A stretch of DNA of 64,000 nt from Paratinospora sagittata. Its lineage: Eukaryota; Streptophyta; Magnoliopsida; Ranunculales; Menispermaceae. A program made the position numbers and the translations under genes. The DNA lies in the NCBI GenBank assembly GCA_035771175.1, contig CM069590.1, positions 30,890,821 to 30,954,820 on the forward strand. Reading direction: 5' to 3'. The notes under the pieces are model-generated. The model was not told the DNA's origin and searched no databases. It saw only the letters and a list, made by a program, of their open reading frames with translations. The number at the start of each line of letters is the position of its first letter. Position 1 is the stretch's first letter. Positions 1 to 14,200 of this stretch are shown piece by piece.

Positions 1-3000
1 AAGATTTGCAGAGGCTATCCATTGTTTAAAACTCTAAGCATCTGAAGTGGTCTCGGTAAGATAACACATGAAAAAGGAACACATCACCTGTTTTGCATCA
101 AGAACACATCAAACTATATAGCTTTCGAATTCTACAAAGATCAAGCTCGAAGAACGAAGACATATCTCATGTCTAATGCATTAGTTTGATCTCTGGTGTG
201 TAGGGTAACGCCTCGATCAATCTCAGCACTAAAACTCTGAAAATTGCAAAGTCTTCAAAATCACTTTCGATATAGTATTTCGTTTTGAAAAAAATGTTTT
301 CTAAAAGGTTTTAATCATAATTTTAATGAGTTTTGAATTATTTAAAAGTGTTTAATCTTATATCAAAGTGTTTTGTGTCAATGAAATGGTTCTTTAGTGT
401 CAAAATATTAATTTTTCAAAAATAAGGCTATCCACCAATTTGCACGTCTTAGACTAAAATATGATATTTCTAACGAGAAAAATGTGGGCGCTTCTGCTTG
501 CTCGATTTTTCTATTCCTTCACAGTTTTGCCAAGTTATCTTAATTGAAATATTCTCTAGTAACACCTAGATGATTCCCATTGTCTCGCGCGCCCAAAAAA
601 CTTTAGATTGAACAATGTTTTGAATACAAATCATTTTGTAGTACTCTTGCTCTTTAACCTTCAACTTCAAATTTTATAAAACACTCATTCTCTGATTTTC
701 AAAAATACAACACGCACGATATTTTTCAAGTTAGATTGAGCTTTTCAAAGAGTTTTTCAAGTGAAGAAAGAAATGATTCTTGGATTTGCAACAAAAGGCT
801 TCGAATTGAATCAAAATAGCAATCTGTCTTGATGTTCAGCTACTTCTTCATTTTATCCCATGTGTGCTAAGATTTGCAGAGGCTATCCATTGTTTAAAAC
901 TCTAAGCATCTGAAGTGGTCTCGGTAAGATAACACATGAAAAAGGAACACATCACCTGTTTTGCATCAAGAACACATCAAACTATATAGCTTTCGAATTC
1001 TACAAAGATCAAGCTCGAAGAACGAAGACATATCTCATGTCTAATGCATTAGTTTGATCTCTGGTGTGTAGGGTAACGCCTCGATCAATCTCAGCACTAA
1101 AACTCTGAAAATTGCAAAGTCTTCAAAATCACTTTCGATATAGTATTTCGTTTTGAAAAAAATGTTTTCTAAAAGGTTTTAATCATAATTTTAATGAGTT
1201 TTGAATTATTTAAAAGTGTTTAATCTTATATCAAAGTGTTTTGTGTCAATGAAATGGTTCTTTAGTGTCAAAATATTAATTTTTCAAAAATAAGGCTATC
1301 CACCAATTTGCACGTCTTAGACTAAAATATGATATTTCTAACGAGAAAAATGTGGGCGCTTCTGCTTGCTCGATTTTTCTATTCCTTCACAGTTTTGCCA
1401 AGTTATCTTAATTGAAATATTCTCTAGTAACACCTAGATGATTCCCATTGTCTCGCGCGCCCAAAAAACTTTAGATTGAACAATGTTTTGAATACAAATC
1501 ATTTTGTAGTACTCTTGCTCTTTAACCTTCAACTTCAAATTTTATAAAACACTCATTCTCTGATTTTCAAAAATACAACACGCACGATATTTTTCAAGTT
1601 AGATTGAGCTTTTCAAAGAGTTTTTCAAGTGAAGAAAGAAATGATTCTTGGATTTGCAACAAAAGGCTTCGAATTGAATCAAAATAGCAATCTGTCTTGA
1701 TGTTCAGCTAGTTCTTCATTTTATCCCATGTGTGCTAAGATTTGCAGAGGCTATCCATTGTTTAAAACTCTAAGCATCTGAAGTGGTCTCGGTAAGATAA
1801 CACATGAAAAAGGAACACATCACCTGTTTTGCATCAAGAACACATCAAACTATATAGCTTTCGAATTCTACAAAGATCAAGCTCGAAGAACGAAGACATA
1901 TCTCATGTCTAATGCATTAGTTTGATCTCTGGTGTGTAGGGTAACGCCTCGATCAATCTCAGCACTAAAACTCTGAAAATTGCAAAGTCTTCAAAATCAC
2001 TTTCGATATAGTATTTCGTTTTGAAAAAAATGTTTTCTAAAAGGTTTTAATCATAATTTTAATGAGTTTTGAATTATTTAAAAGTGTTTAATCTTATATC
2101 AAAGTGTTTTGTGTCAATGAAATGGTTCTTTAGTGTCAAAATATTAATTTTTCAAAAATAAGGCTATCCACCAATTTGCACGTCTTAGACTAAAATATGA
2201 TATTTCTAACGAGAAAAATGTGGGCGCTTCTGCTTGCTCGATTTTTCTATTCCTTCACAGTTTTGCCAAGTTATCTTAATTGAAATATTCTCTAGTAACA
2301 CCTAGATGATTCCCATTGTCTCGCGCGCCCAAAAAACTTTAGATTGAACAATGTTTTGAATACAAATCATTTTGTAGTACTCTTGCTCTTTAACCTTCAA
2401 CTTCAAATTTTATAAAACACTCATTCTCTGATTTTCAAAAATACAACACGCACGATATTTTTCAAGTTAGATTGAGCTTTTCAAAGAGTTTTTCAAGTGA
2501 AGAAAGAAATGATTCTTGGATTTGCAACAAAAGGCTTCGAATTGAATCAAAATAGCAATCTGTCTTGATGTTCAGCTACTTCTTCATTTTATCCCATGTG
2601 TGCTAAGATTTGCAGAGGCTATCCATTGTTTAAAACTCTAAGCATCTGAAGTGGTCTCGGTAAGATAACACATGAAAAAGGAACACATCACCTGTTTTGC
2701 ATCAAGAACACATCAAACTATATAGCTTTCGAATTCTACAAAGATCAAGCTCGAAGAACGAAGACATATCTCATGTCTAATGCATTAGTTTGATCTCTGG
2801 TGTGTAGGGTAACGCCTCGATCAATCTCAGCACTAAAACTCTGAAAATTGCAAAGTCTTCAAAATCACTTTCGATATAGTATTTCGTTTTGAAAAAAATG
2901 TTTTCTAAAAGGTTTTAATCATAATTTTAATGAGTTTTGAATTATTTAAAAGTGTTTAATCTTATATCAAAGTGTTTTGTGTCAATGAAATGGTTCTTTA

Positions 3001-5925
3001 GTGTCAAAATATTAATTTTTCAAAAAAAAGGCTATCCACCAATTTGCACGTCTTAGACTAAAATATGATATTTCTAACGAGAAAAATGTGGGCGCTTCTG
3101 CTTGCTCGATTTTTCTATTCCTTCACAGTTTTGCCAAGTTATCTTAATTGAAATATTCTCTAGTAACACCTAGATGATTCCCATTGTCTCGCGCGCCCAA
3201 AAAACTTTAGATTGAACAATGTTTTGAATACAAATCATTTTGTAGTACTCTTGCTCTTTAACCTTCAACTTCAAATTTTATAAAACACTCATTCTCTGAT
3301 TTTCAAAAATACAACACGCACGATATTTTTCAAGTTAGATTGAGCTTTTCAAAGAGTTTTTCAAGTGAAGAAAGAAATGATTCTTGGATTTGCAACAAAA
3401 GGCTTCGAATTGAATCAAAATAGCAATCTGTCTTGATGTTCAGCTAGTTCTTCATTTTATCCCATGTGTGCTAAGATTTGCAGAGGCTATCCATTGTTTA
3501 AAACTCTAAGCATCTGAAGTGGTCTCGGTAAGATAACACATGAAAAAGGAACACATCACCTGTTTTGCATCAAGAACACATCAAACTATATAGCTTTCGA
3601 ATTCTACAAAGATCAAGCTCGAAGAACGAAGACATATCTCATGTCTAATGCATTAGTTTGATCTCTGGTGTGTAGGGTAACGCCTCGATCAATCTCAGCA
3701 CTAAAACTCTGAAAATTGCAAAGTCTTCAAAATCACTTTCGATATAGTATTTCGTTTTGAAAAAAATGTTTTCTAAAAGGTTTTAATCATAATTTTAATG
3801 AGTTTTGAATTATTTAAAAGTGTTTAATCTTATATCAAAGTGTTTTGTGTCAATGAAATGGTTCTTTAGTGTCAAAATATTAATTTTTCAAAAATAAGGC
3901 TATCCACCAATTTGCACGTCTTAGACTAAAATATGATATTTCTAACGAGAAAAATGTGGGCGCTTCTGCTTGCTCGATTTTTCTATTCCTTCACAGTTTT
4001 GCCAAGTTATCTTAATTGAAATATTCTCTAGTAACACCTAGATGATTCCCATTGTCTCGCGCGCCCAAAAAACTTTAGATTGAACAATGTTTTGAATACA
4101 AATCATTTTGTAGTACTCTTGCTCTTTAACCTTCAACTTCAAATTTTATAAAACACTCATTCTCTGATTTTCAAAAATACAACACGCACGATATTTTTCA
4201 AGTTAGATTGAGCTTTTCAAAGAGTTTTTCAAGTGAAGAAAGAAATGATTCTTGGATTTGCAACAAAAGGCTTCGAATTGAATCAAAATAGCAATCTGTC
4301 TTGATGTTCAGCTAGTTCTTCATTTTATCCCATGTGTGCTAAGATTTGCAGAGGCTATCCATTGTTTAAAACTCTAAGCATCTGAAGTGGTCTCGGTAAG
4401 ATAACACATGAAAAAGGAACACATCACCTGTTTTGCATCAAGAACACATCAAACTATATAGCTTTCGAATTCTACAAAGATCAAGCTCGAAGAACGAAGA
4501 CATATCTCATGTCTAATGCATTAGTTTGATCTCTGGTGTGTAGGGTAACGCCTCGATCAATCTCAGCACTAAAACTCTGAAAATTGCAAAGTCTTCAAAA
4601 TCACTTTCGATATAGTATTTCGTTTTGAAAAAAATGTTTTCTAAAAGGTTTTAATCATAATTTTAATGAGTTTTGAATTATTTAAAAGTGTTTCATCTTA
4701 TATCAAAGTGTTTTGTGTCAATGAAATGGTTCTTTAGTGTCAAAATATTAATTTTTCAAAAATAAGGCTATCCACCAATTTGCACGTCTTAGACTAAAAT
4801 ATGATATTTCTAACGAGAAAAATGTGGGCGCTTCTGCTTGCTCGATTTTTCTATTCCTTCACAGTTTTGCCAAGTTATCTTAATTGAAATATTCTCTAGT
4901 AACACCTAGATGATTCCCATTGTCTCGCGCGCCCAAAAAACTTTAGATTGAACAATGTTTTGAATACAAATCATTTTGTAGTACTCTTGCTCTTTAACCT
5001 TCAACTTCAAATTTTATAAAACACTCATTCTCTGATTTTCAAAAATACAACACGCACGATATTTTTCAAGTTAGATTGAGCTTTTCAAAGAGTTTTTCAA
5101 GTGAAGAAAGAAATGATTCTTGGATTTGCAACAAAAGGCTTCGAATTGAATCAAAATAGCAATCTGTCTTGATGTTCAGCTAGTTCTTCATTTTATCCCA
5201 TGTGTGCTAAGATTTGCAGAGGCTATCCATTGTTTAAAACTCTAAGCATCTGAAGTGGTCTCGGTAAGATAACACATGAAAAAGGAACACATCACCTGTT
5301 TTGCATCAAGAACACATCAAACTATATAGCTTTCGAATTCTACAAAGATCAAGCTCGAAGAACGAAGACATATCTCATGTCTAATGCATTAGTTTGATCT
5401 CTGGTGTGTAGGGTAACGCCTCGATCAATCTCAGCACTAAAACTCTGAAAATTGCAAAGTCTTCAAAATCACTTTCGATATAGTATTTCGTTTTGAAAAA
5501 AATGTTTTCTAAAAGGTTTTAATCATAATTTTAATGAGTTTTGAATTATTTAAAAGTGTTTAATCTTATATCAAAGTGTTTTGTGTCAATGAAATGGTTC
5601 TTTAGTGTCAAAATATTAATTTTTCAAAAATAAGGCTATCCACCAATTTGCACGTCTTAGACTAAAATATGATATTTCTAACGAGAAAAATGTGGGCGCT
5701 TCTGCTTGCTCGATTTTTCTATTCCTTCACAGTTTTGCCAAGTTATCTTAATTGAAATATTCTCTAGTAACACCTAGATGATTCCCATTGTCTCGCGCGC
5801 CCAAAAAACTTTAGATTGAACAATGTTTTGAATACAAATCATTTTGTAGTACTCTTGCTCTTTAACCTTCAACTTCAAATTTTATAAAACACTCATTCTC
5901 TGATTTTCAAAAATACAACACGCAC
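1..5925 (+). repeat. Homogeneous satellite domain, seven 868-bp copies
   Basis: The first six copies are each exactly 868 bp and nearly identical. The differences I see are C or G at the base corresponding to 843 (C in copies 1 and 3, G in 2, 4, 5 and 6), T to A at 3027 and A to C at 4694. The seventh copy starts as this type, but from about 5925 it switches to the diverged type (GACATTTGCAAG in place of GATATTTTTCAAG). The domain edge therefore lies inside a monomer. The near-identity points to recent amplification or homogenisation. An assembly duplication error is the alternative. Confidence 0.93.
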
Positions 5926-8900
5926 GACATTTGCAAGTTAGATTGAGCTTTTCGAAGTGTTTTTCAAGAGAAGAAAGTAATGATTCTTGCCTTTGCAAAA
6001 AAAGGCTCCGAATTGAATCAAAATTGCAATCTGCCCTGATGTTCAGCTAGGTTCTTCATTTTATCCCTTGTGTGCTAAGATTTGCAGAGGCTATCCCTTG
6101 TTTAAAACTCTAAGTATATGAAGTGGTCACGGTAAGATAACACATCAAAAAGGAACACATCACCTGTTTTGCGTCAAGAACACATCAAACAATAGCTTTC
6201 GAATTCTACAAAGATCAAGCTCGAAGAACGAAGACATATCTCATGTTTAACGCATTAGTTTGATCTCTGGTGTGTAGGGTAACCCCTCGATCAATCTTAG
6301 CACTAAAACTCTGAAAATTGCAAAGTCTTCAAAATCACTTTCGATATAGTATTTCATTTTGACAAAAATGTTTTCCGAAAGGTTTTAATCATAATTTTAA
6401 TGAGTTTTGAATTATTTAAAAGTGTTTATTCTTATATCAAAGTGTTTTGAGTCAATGAAATGGTTCTTTAGTGTCAAAATATTAATTTTTCAAAAATAAG
6501 GCTATCCAGCAATTTGCACGTCTTAGACTAAAATCTTATATTTCTAACGAGAAAAATGTGGGCACTTCTGCTTGCTCGATTTTTCTATTCCTTCACAGTT
6601 TTGCCAGGTTAGCTTAATTGAAATATTCTCTAGTAACACCAAGATGATTCCCATTGTCTCGCACGCCCAAAAAACTTTAGATTGTACAATGTTTTGAATT
6701 CAAATCATTTTGTAGTACTCTTGCTCTTTAACCTTCAACTTCAAGTTTTATAAAACACTCATTCTCTGATTTTCAAAAATACAACACGCACGACATTTGC
6801 AAGTTAGATTGAGCTTTTCGAAGTGTTTTTTCAAGAGAAGAAAGTAATGATTCTTGCCTTTGCAAAAAAAGGCTTCGAATTGAATCAAAATTGCAATCTG
6901 CCCTGATGTTCAGCTAGGTTCTTCATTTTATCCCTTGTGTGCTAAGATTTGCAGAGGCTATCCCTTGTTTAAAACTCTAAGTATATGAAGTGGTCTCGGT
7001 AAGATAACACATCAAAAAGGAACACATCACCTGTTTTGCGTCAAGAACACATCAAACAATAGCTTTCGAATTCTACAAAGATCAAGCCCGAAGAACGAAG
7101 ACATATGTCATGTCTAATGCATTAGTTTGATCTCTGGTGTGTAGGGTAACCCCTCGATCAATCTCAGCACTAAAACTCTGAAAATTTCAAAGCCTTCAAA
7201 ATCACTTTCGATATAGTATTTTATTTTGAAAAAAATGTTTTCTGAAAGGTTTTAATCATAATTTTAATGAGTTTTGAATTATTTAAAAGTGTTTAATCTT
7301 ATATCAAAGTGTTTTGAGTCAATGAAATGGTTCTTTAGTGTCAAAATATTAATTTTTCAAAAATAAGGCTATCCGGCAATTTGCACGTCTTAGACTAAAA
7401 TCTGATATTTCTAACGAGAAAAATGTGGGCACTTCTGCTTGCTCGATTTTTCTATTCCTTCACAGTTTTGCAAGGTTATCTTAATTGAAATATTCTCTAG
7501 TAACACTTAGATGATTCCCATTGTCTCGCGCGCCCAAAAAACTTTAGATTGAACAATGTTTTGAATTCAAATCATTTTGTAGTACTCTTGCCCTTTAACC
7601 TTCAACTTCAAATTTTATAAAACACTCATTCTCTGATTTTCAAAAATACAACACGCACGATATTTTTCAAGTTAGATTGAGCTTTTCAAAGAGTTTTTCA
7701 AGTGAAGAAAGAAATGATTCTTGGATTTGCAACAAAAGGCTTCGAATTGAATCAAAATTGCAATCTGTCTTGATGTTCAGCTAGTTCTTCATTTTATCCC
7801 ATGTGTGCTAAGATTTGCAGAGGCTATCCATTGTTTAAAACTCAAAGCATCTGAAGTGGTCTCGGTAAGATAACACATGAAAAAGGAACACATCACCTGT
7901 TTTGCATCAAGAACACATCAAACAATATAGCTTTCGAATTCTACAAAGATCAAGCTCGAAGAACGAAGACATATCTCATGTCTAATGCATTAGTTTGATC
8001 TCTGGTGTGTAGGGTAACCCCTCGATCAATCTCAGCACTAAAACTCTGAAAATTGCAAAGTCTTCAAAATCACTTTCGGTATAGTATTTCATTTTGACAA
8101 AAATGTTTTCCGAAAGGTTTTAATCATAATTTTAATGAGTTTTGAATTATCTAAAAGTGTTTATTCTTATACCAAAGTGTTTTGAGTCAATGAAATGGTT
8201 CTTTAGTGTCAAAATATTAATTTTTCAAAAATAAGGCTATCCAGCAATTTGCACGTCTTAGACTAAAATCTTATATTTCTAACGAGAAAAATGTGGGCAC
8301 TTCTGCTTGCTCGATTTTTCTATTCCTTCACAGTTTTGCCAGGTTAGCTTAATTGAAATATTCTCTAGTAACACCAAGATGATTCCCATTGTCTCGCACG
8401 CCCAAAAAACTTTAGATTGTACAATGTTTTGAATTCAAATCATTTTGTAGTACTCTTGCTCTTTAACCTTCAACTTCAAGTTTTATAAAACACTCATTCT
8501 CTGATTTTCAAAAATACAACACGCACGACATTTGCAAGTTAGATTGAGCTTTTCGAAGTGTTTTTTCAAGAGAAGAAAGTAATGATTCTTGCCTTTGCAA
8601 AAAAAGGCTTCGAATTGAATCAAAATTGCAATCTGCCCTGATGTTCAGCTAGGTTCTTCATTTTATCCCTTGTGTGCTAAGATTTGCAGAGGCTATCCCT
8701 TGTTTAAAACTCTAAGTATATGAAGTGGTCTCGGTAAGATAACACATCAAAAAGGAACACATCACCTGTTTTGCGTCAAGAACACATCAAACAATAGCTT
8801 TCGAATTCTACAAAGATCAAGCCCGAAGAACGAAGACATATGTCATGTCTAATGCATTAGTTTGATCTCTGGTGTGTAGGGTAACCCCTCGATCAATCTC

Positions 8901-11278
8901 AGCACTAAAACTCTGAAAATTTCAAAGTCTTCAAAATCACTTTCGATATAGTATTTTATTTTGAAAAAAATGTTTTCTGAAAGGTTTTAATCATAATTTT
9001 AATGAGTTTTGAATTTTTTAAAAGTGTTTAATCTTATATCAAAGTGTTTTGAGTCAATGAAATGGTTCTTTAGTGTCAAAATATTAATTTTTCAAAAATA
9101 AGGCTATCCGGCAATTTGCACGTCTTAGACTAAAATCTGATATTTCTAACGAGAAAAATGTGGGCACTTCTGCTTGCTCGATTTTTCTATTCCTTCACAG
9201 TTTTGCAAGGTTATCTTAATTGAAATATTCTCTAGTAACACTTAGATGATTCCCATTGTCTCGCGCGCCCAAAAAACTTTAGATTGAACAATGTTTTGAA
9301 TTCAAATCATTTTGTAGTACTCTTGCCCTTTAACCTTCAACTTCAAATTTTATAAAACACTCATTCTCTGATTTTCAAAAATACAACACGCACGATATTT
9401 TTCAAGTTAGATTGAGCTTTTCAAAGAGTTTTTCAAGTGAAGAAAGAAATGATTCTTGGATTTGCAACAAAAGGCTTCGAATTGAATCAAAATTGCAATC
9501 TGTCTTGATGTTCAGCTAGTTCTTCATTTTATCCCATGTGTGCTAAGATTTGCAGAGGCTATCCATTGTTTAAAACTCAAAGCATCTGAAGTGGTCTCGG
9601 TAAGATAACACATGAAAAAGGAACACATCACCTGTTTTGCATCAAGAACACATCAAACAATATAGCTTTCGAATTCTACTAAGATCAAGCTCGAAGAACG
9701 AAGACATATCTCATGTCTAATGCATTAGTTTGATCTCTGGTGTGTAGGGTAACCCCTCGATCAATCTCAGCACTAAAACTCTGAAAATTGCAAAGTCTTC
9801 AAAATCACTTTCGATATAGTATTTCGTTTTGAAAAAAATGTTTTCCGAAAGGTTTTAATCATAATTTTAATGAGTTTTGAATTATTTAAAAGTGTTTAAT
9901 CTTATATCAAAGTGTTTTGTGTCAATGAAATGGTTCTTTAGTGTCAAAATATTAATTTTTCAAAAATAAGGCTATCCACCAATTTGCACGTCTTAGATTA
10001 AAATCTTATATTTCTAACGAGAAAAATGTGGGCACTTCTGCTTGCTCGATTTTTCTATTCCTTCACAGTTTTGCCAAGTTATCTTAATTGAAATATTCTC
10101 TAGTAACACCTAGATGATTCCCATTGTCTCGCACGCCCAAAAAACTTTAGATTGAACAATGTTTTGAATTCAAATCATTTTGTAGTACTCTTGCTCTTTA
10201 ACCTTCAACTTCAAGTTTTATAAAACACTCATTCTCTGATTTTCAAAAATACAACACGCACGACATTTGCAAGTTAGATTGAGCTTTTCGAAGTGTTTTT
10301 CAAGAGAAGAAAGTAATGATTCTTGCCTTTGCAAAAAAAGGCTTCGAATTGAATCAAAATTTCAATCTGCCCTGATGTTCAGCTAGGTTCTTCATTTTAT
10401 CCCTTGTGTGCTAAGATTTGCAGAGGCTATCCCTTGTTTAAAACTCTAAGTATATGAAGTGGTCTCGGTAAGATAACACATCAAAAAGGAACACATCACC
10501 TGTTTTGCGTCAAGAACACATCAAACAATAGCTTTCGAATTCTACAAAGATCAATCTCAAAGAACGAAGACATATCTCATGTTTAACGCATTAGTTTAAT
10601 CTCTGGTGTGTAGGGTAACCCCTCGATCAATCTCAGCACTAAAACTCTGAAAATTTCAAAGTCTTCAAAATCACTTTCGATATAGTATTTTATTTTGAAA
10701 AAAATGTTTTCTGAAAGGTTTTAATCATAATTTTAATGAGTTTTGAATTATTTAAAAGTGTTTAATCTTATATCAAAGTGTTTTGAGTCAATGAAATGGT
10801 TCTTTAGTGTCAAAATATTAATTTTTCAAAAATAAGGCTATCCAGCAATTTGCACGTCTTAGACTAAAATCTGATATTTCTAACGAGAAAAATATGGGCA
10901 CTTCTGCTTGCTCGATTTTTCTATTCCTTCACAGTTTTTCAAGGTTATCTTAATTGAAATATTCTCTAGTAACACCTAGATGATTCCCATTGTCTCGCAC
11001 GCCCAAAAAACTTTAGATTGAACAATGTTTTGAATTCAAATCATTTTGTAGTACTCTTGCTCTTTAACCTTCAACTTCAAATTTTATAAAACACTCATTC
11101 TCTGATTTTCAAAAATACAACACGCACGATATTTGAAAGTTAGATTGAGCTTTTCGAAGTGTTTTTCAAGAGAAGAAAGTAATGATTCTTGCCTTTGCAA
11201 AAAAAGGCTTCGAATGGAATCAAAATTGCAATCTGCCCTGATGTTCAGCTAGGTTCTTCATTTTATCCCTTGTGTGCT
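5926..11278 (+). repeat. Mosaic satellite segment with a 1735-bp dimer
   Basis: Copies here mix two types within single monomers. The copies at 6944 and 8679 are almost the same, and each is followed by a copy that opens with the variant AAAACTCAAAGCATC (7810 and 9545). This gives a two-monomer unit of 1735 bp. The copies at 7810 and 9545 then differ further in, for example GGTATAGTATTTCATTTTGAC versus GATATAGTATTTCGTTTTGAA. The segment looks like a transition zone produced by unequal exchange between the homogeneous left domain and the older array. Confidence 0.75.
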
Positions 11279-14200
11279 AAGATTTGCAGAGGCTATCCCT
11301 TGTTTAAAACTCTAAGTATATAAAGTGGTCTCGGTAAGATAACACATCAAAAAGGAACACATCACCTGTTTTGCATCAAGAACACATCAAACAACAACTT
11401 TCGAATTCTACAAAGATCAATCTCGAAGAACGAAGACATATCTCATGTTTAACGCATTAGTTTGATCTCTGGTGTGTAGGGTAACCCCTCGATCAATCTT
11501 AGCACTAAAACTCTGAAAATTGCAAAGACTTCAAAATCAGTTTCGATATAGTATTTCAATTTGACAAAAATGTTTTTCGAAAGGTTTTAATCATAATTTT
11601 AATGAGTTTTGAATTATTTAAAAGTGTTTATTCTTGTATCAAAGTGTTTTGAGTCAATGAAATGGTTCTTTAGTGTCAAAATATTAATGTTTCAAAAATA
11701 AGGCTATCCAGCAATTGGCACGTCTTAGACTAAAATTTAATATTTCTAACGAGAAAAATGTGGGTACTTCTGCTTGCTCGATTTTTCTATTCCTTCACAG
11801 TTTTGCAAGGTTATCTTAATTGAAATATTCTCTAGTAACACCTAGATGATTCCCATTATCTCGCATGCCCAAAAACTTTAGATTGAACAATGTTTTGAAT
11901 TCAAATCATTTTGTAGTACTCTTGCTCTTTAACCTTCAACTCCAAATTTTATAAAACACTCATTCTCTGATTTTCAAAAATACAACACGCAGGATATTTG
12001 CAAGTTAGATTGAGCTTTTCGAAGAGTTTTTCAAGAGAAGAAAGTAATGATTCTTGCCTTTGCAAAAAAAGGCTTCGAATTGAATCAAAATTGCAATCTG
12101 TCTTGATGTTCAGCTAGTTCTTCATTTTAACCCTTGTGTGCTAAGATTTGCAGAGGCTATCCATTGTTTAAAACTCTAAGTATATGAAGTGGTCTCGGTA
12201 AGATAACACATCAAAAAGGAACACATCACCTGTTTTGCGTCAAGAACACATCAAACAATAGCTTTCGAATTCTACAGAGATCAAGCTCGAAGAACGAAGA
12301 CATATCTCATGTCTAATGCATTAGTTTGATCTCTGGTGTGTAGGGTAACCCCTCGATCAATCTCAGCACTAAAACTCTGAAAATTTCAAAGTCTTCAAAA
12401 TCACTTTCGATATAGTATTTTATTTTCAAAAAAATGTTTTCTGAAAGGTTTTAATCATAATTTTAATGAGTTTTGAATTATTTTAAATTGTTTATTCTTA
12501 TATCAAAGTGTTTTGAGTCAATGAAATGGTTCTTTAGTGTCAAAATATTAATGTTTCAAAAATAAGGCTTTCCAACAATTGGCACGTCTTAGACTAAAAT
12601 TTAATATTTCTAACGAGAAAAATGTGGGTACTTCTGCTTGCTCGATTTTTCTATTCCTTCACAGTTTTTCAAGGTTATCTTAATTGAAATATTCTCTAGT
12701 AACACCTAGATGATTCCATTTATCTCGCACGCCCAAAAAACTTTAGATTGAACAATGTTTTGAATTCAAATCATTTTGTAGTACTCTTGCTCTTTAACCT
12801 TCAACTTCAAATTTTATAAAACACTCACTCTCTGATTTTCAAAAATACAACACGCAGGATATTTGCAAGTTATATTGAGCTTTTCGAAGAGTTTTTCAAG
12901 AGAAGAAAGTAATGATTCTTGCCTTTGCAAAAAAAGGCTTCGAATTGAATCAAAATTGCAATCTGTCTTGATGTTCAGCTAGTTCTTCATTTAATCCCTT
13001 GTGTGCTAAGATTTGCAGAGGCTATCCCTTGTTTAAAACTCTAAGTATATGAAGTGGTCTCGGTAAGATAACACATCAAAAAGGAACACATCACCTGTTT
13101 TGCATCAAGAACACATCAAACAACAACTTTCGAACTCTACAAAGATCAAGCTCGAAGAACGAAGACATATCTCATGTTTAACGCATTAGTTTGATATCTG
13201 GTGTGTAGGGTAACCCCTCGATCAATCTTAGCACTAAAACTCTGAAAATTGCAAAGTCTTCAAAATCACTTTCGATATAGTATTTCAATTTGACAAAAAT
13301 GTTTTCCGAAAGGTTTTAATCATAATTTTAATGAGTTTTGAATTATTTAAAAGTGTTTATTCTTGTATCAAAGTGTTTTGAGTCAATGAAATGGTTCTTT
13401 AGTGTCAAAATATTAATGTTTCAAAAATAAGGCTATCCAGCAATTGGCACGTCTTAGACTAAAATTTAATATTTCTAACGAGAAAAATGTGTGTACTTCT
13501 GCTTGCTCGATTTTTCTATTCCTTCACAGTTTTGCAAGGTTATCTTAATTGAAATATTCTCTAGTAACACCTAGATGATTCCCATTATCTCGCACGCCCA
13601 AAAAACTTTAGATTGAACAATGTTTTGAATTCAAATCATTTTGTAGTACTCTTGCTCTTTAACCTTCAACTTCAAATTTTATAAAACACTCATTCTCTGA
13701 TTTTCAAAAATACAACACGCACGATATTTGCAAGTTATATTGAGCTTTTCGAAGAGTTTTTCAAGAGAAGAAAGTAATGATTCTTGCCTTTGCAAAAAAA
13801 GGCTTCGAATTGAATCAAAATTGCAATCTGTCTTGATGTTCAGCTAGTTCTTCATTTTAACCCTTGTGTGCTAAGATTTGCAGAGGCTATCCATTGTTTA
13901 AAACTCTAAGTATATGAAGTGGTCTCAGTAAGATAACACATCAAAAAGGAACACATCACCTGTTTTGCGTCAGGAACACATCAAACAATAGCTTTCGAAT
14001 TCTACAAAGATCAAGCTCGAAGAACGAAGACATATCTCATGTCTAATGCATTAGTTTGATCTCTGGGGTGTAGGGTAACCCCTCGATCAATCTCAGCACT
14101 AAAACTCTGAAAATTTCAAAGTCTTCAAAATCACTTTCGATATAGTATTTTATTTTGAAAAAAATGTTTTCTGAAAGGTTTTAATCATAATTTTAATGAG

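Noticed and set aside
21..435. Monomer as a doubled ~400-bp ancestor
   Set aside because: GGCTATCCA occurs twice per monomer, ~405 bp apart, but the flanks do not align, so I do not support an internal duplication.
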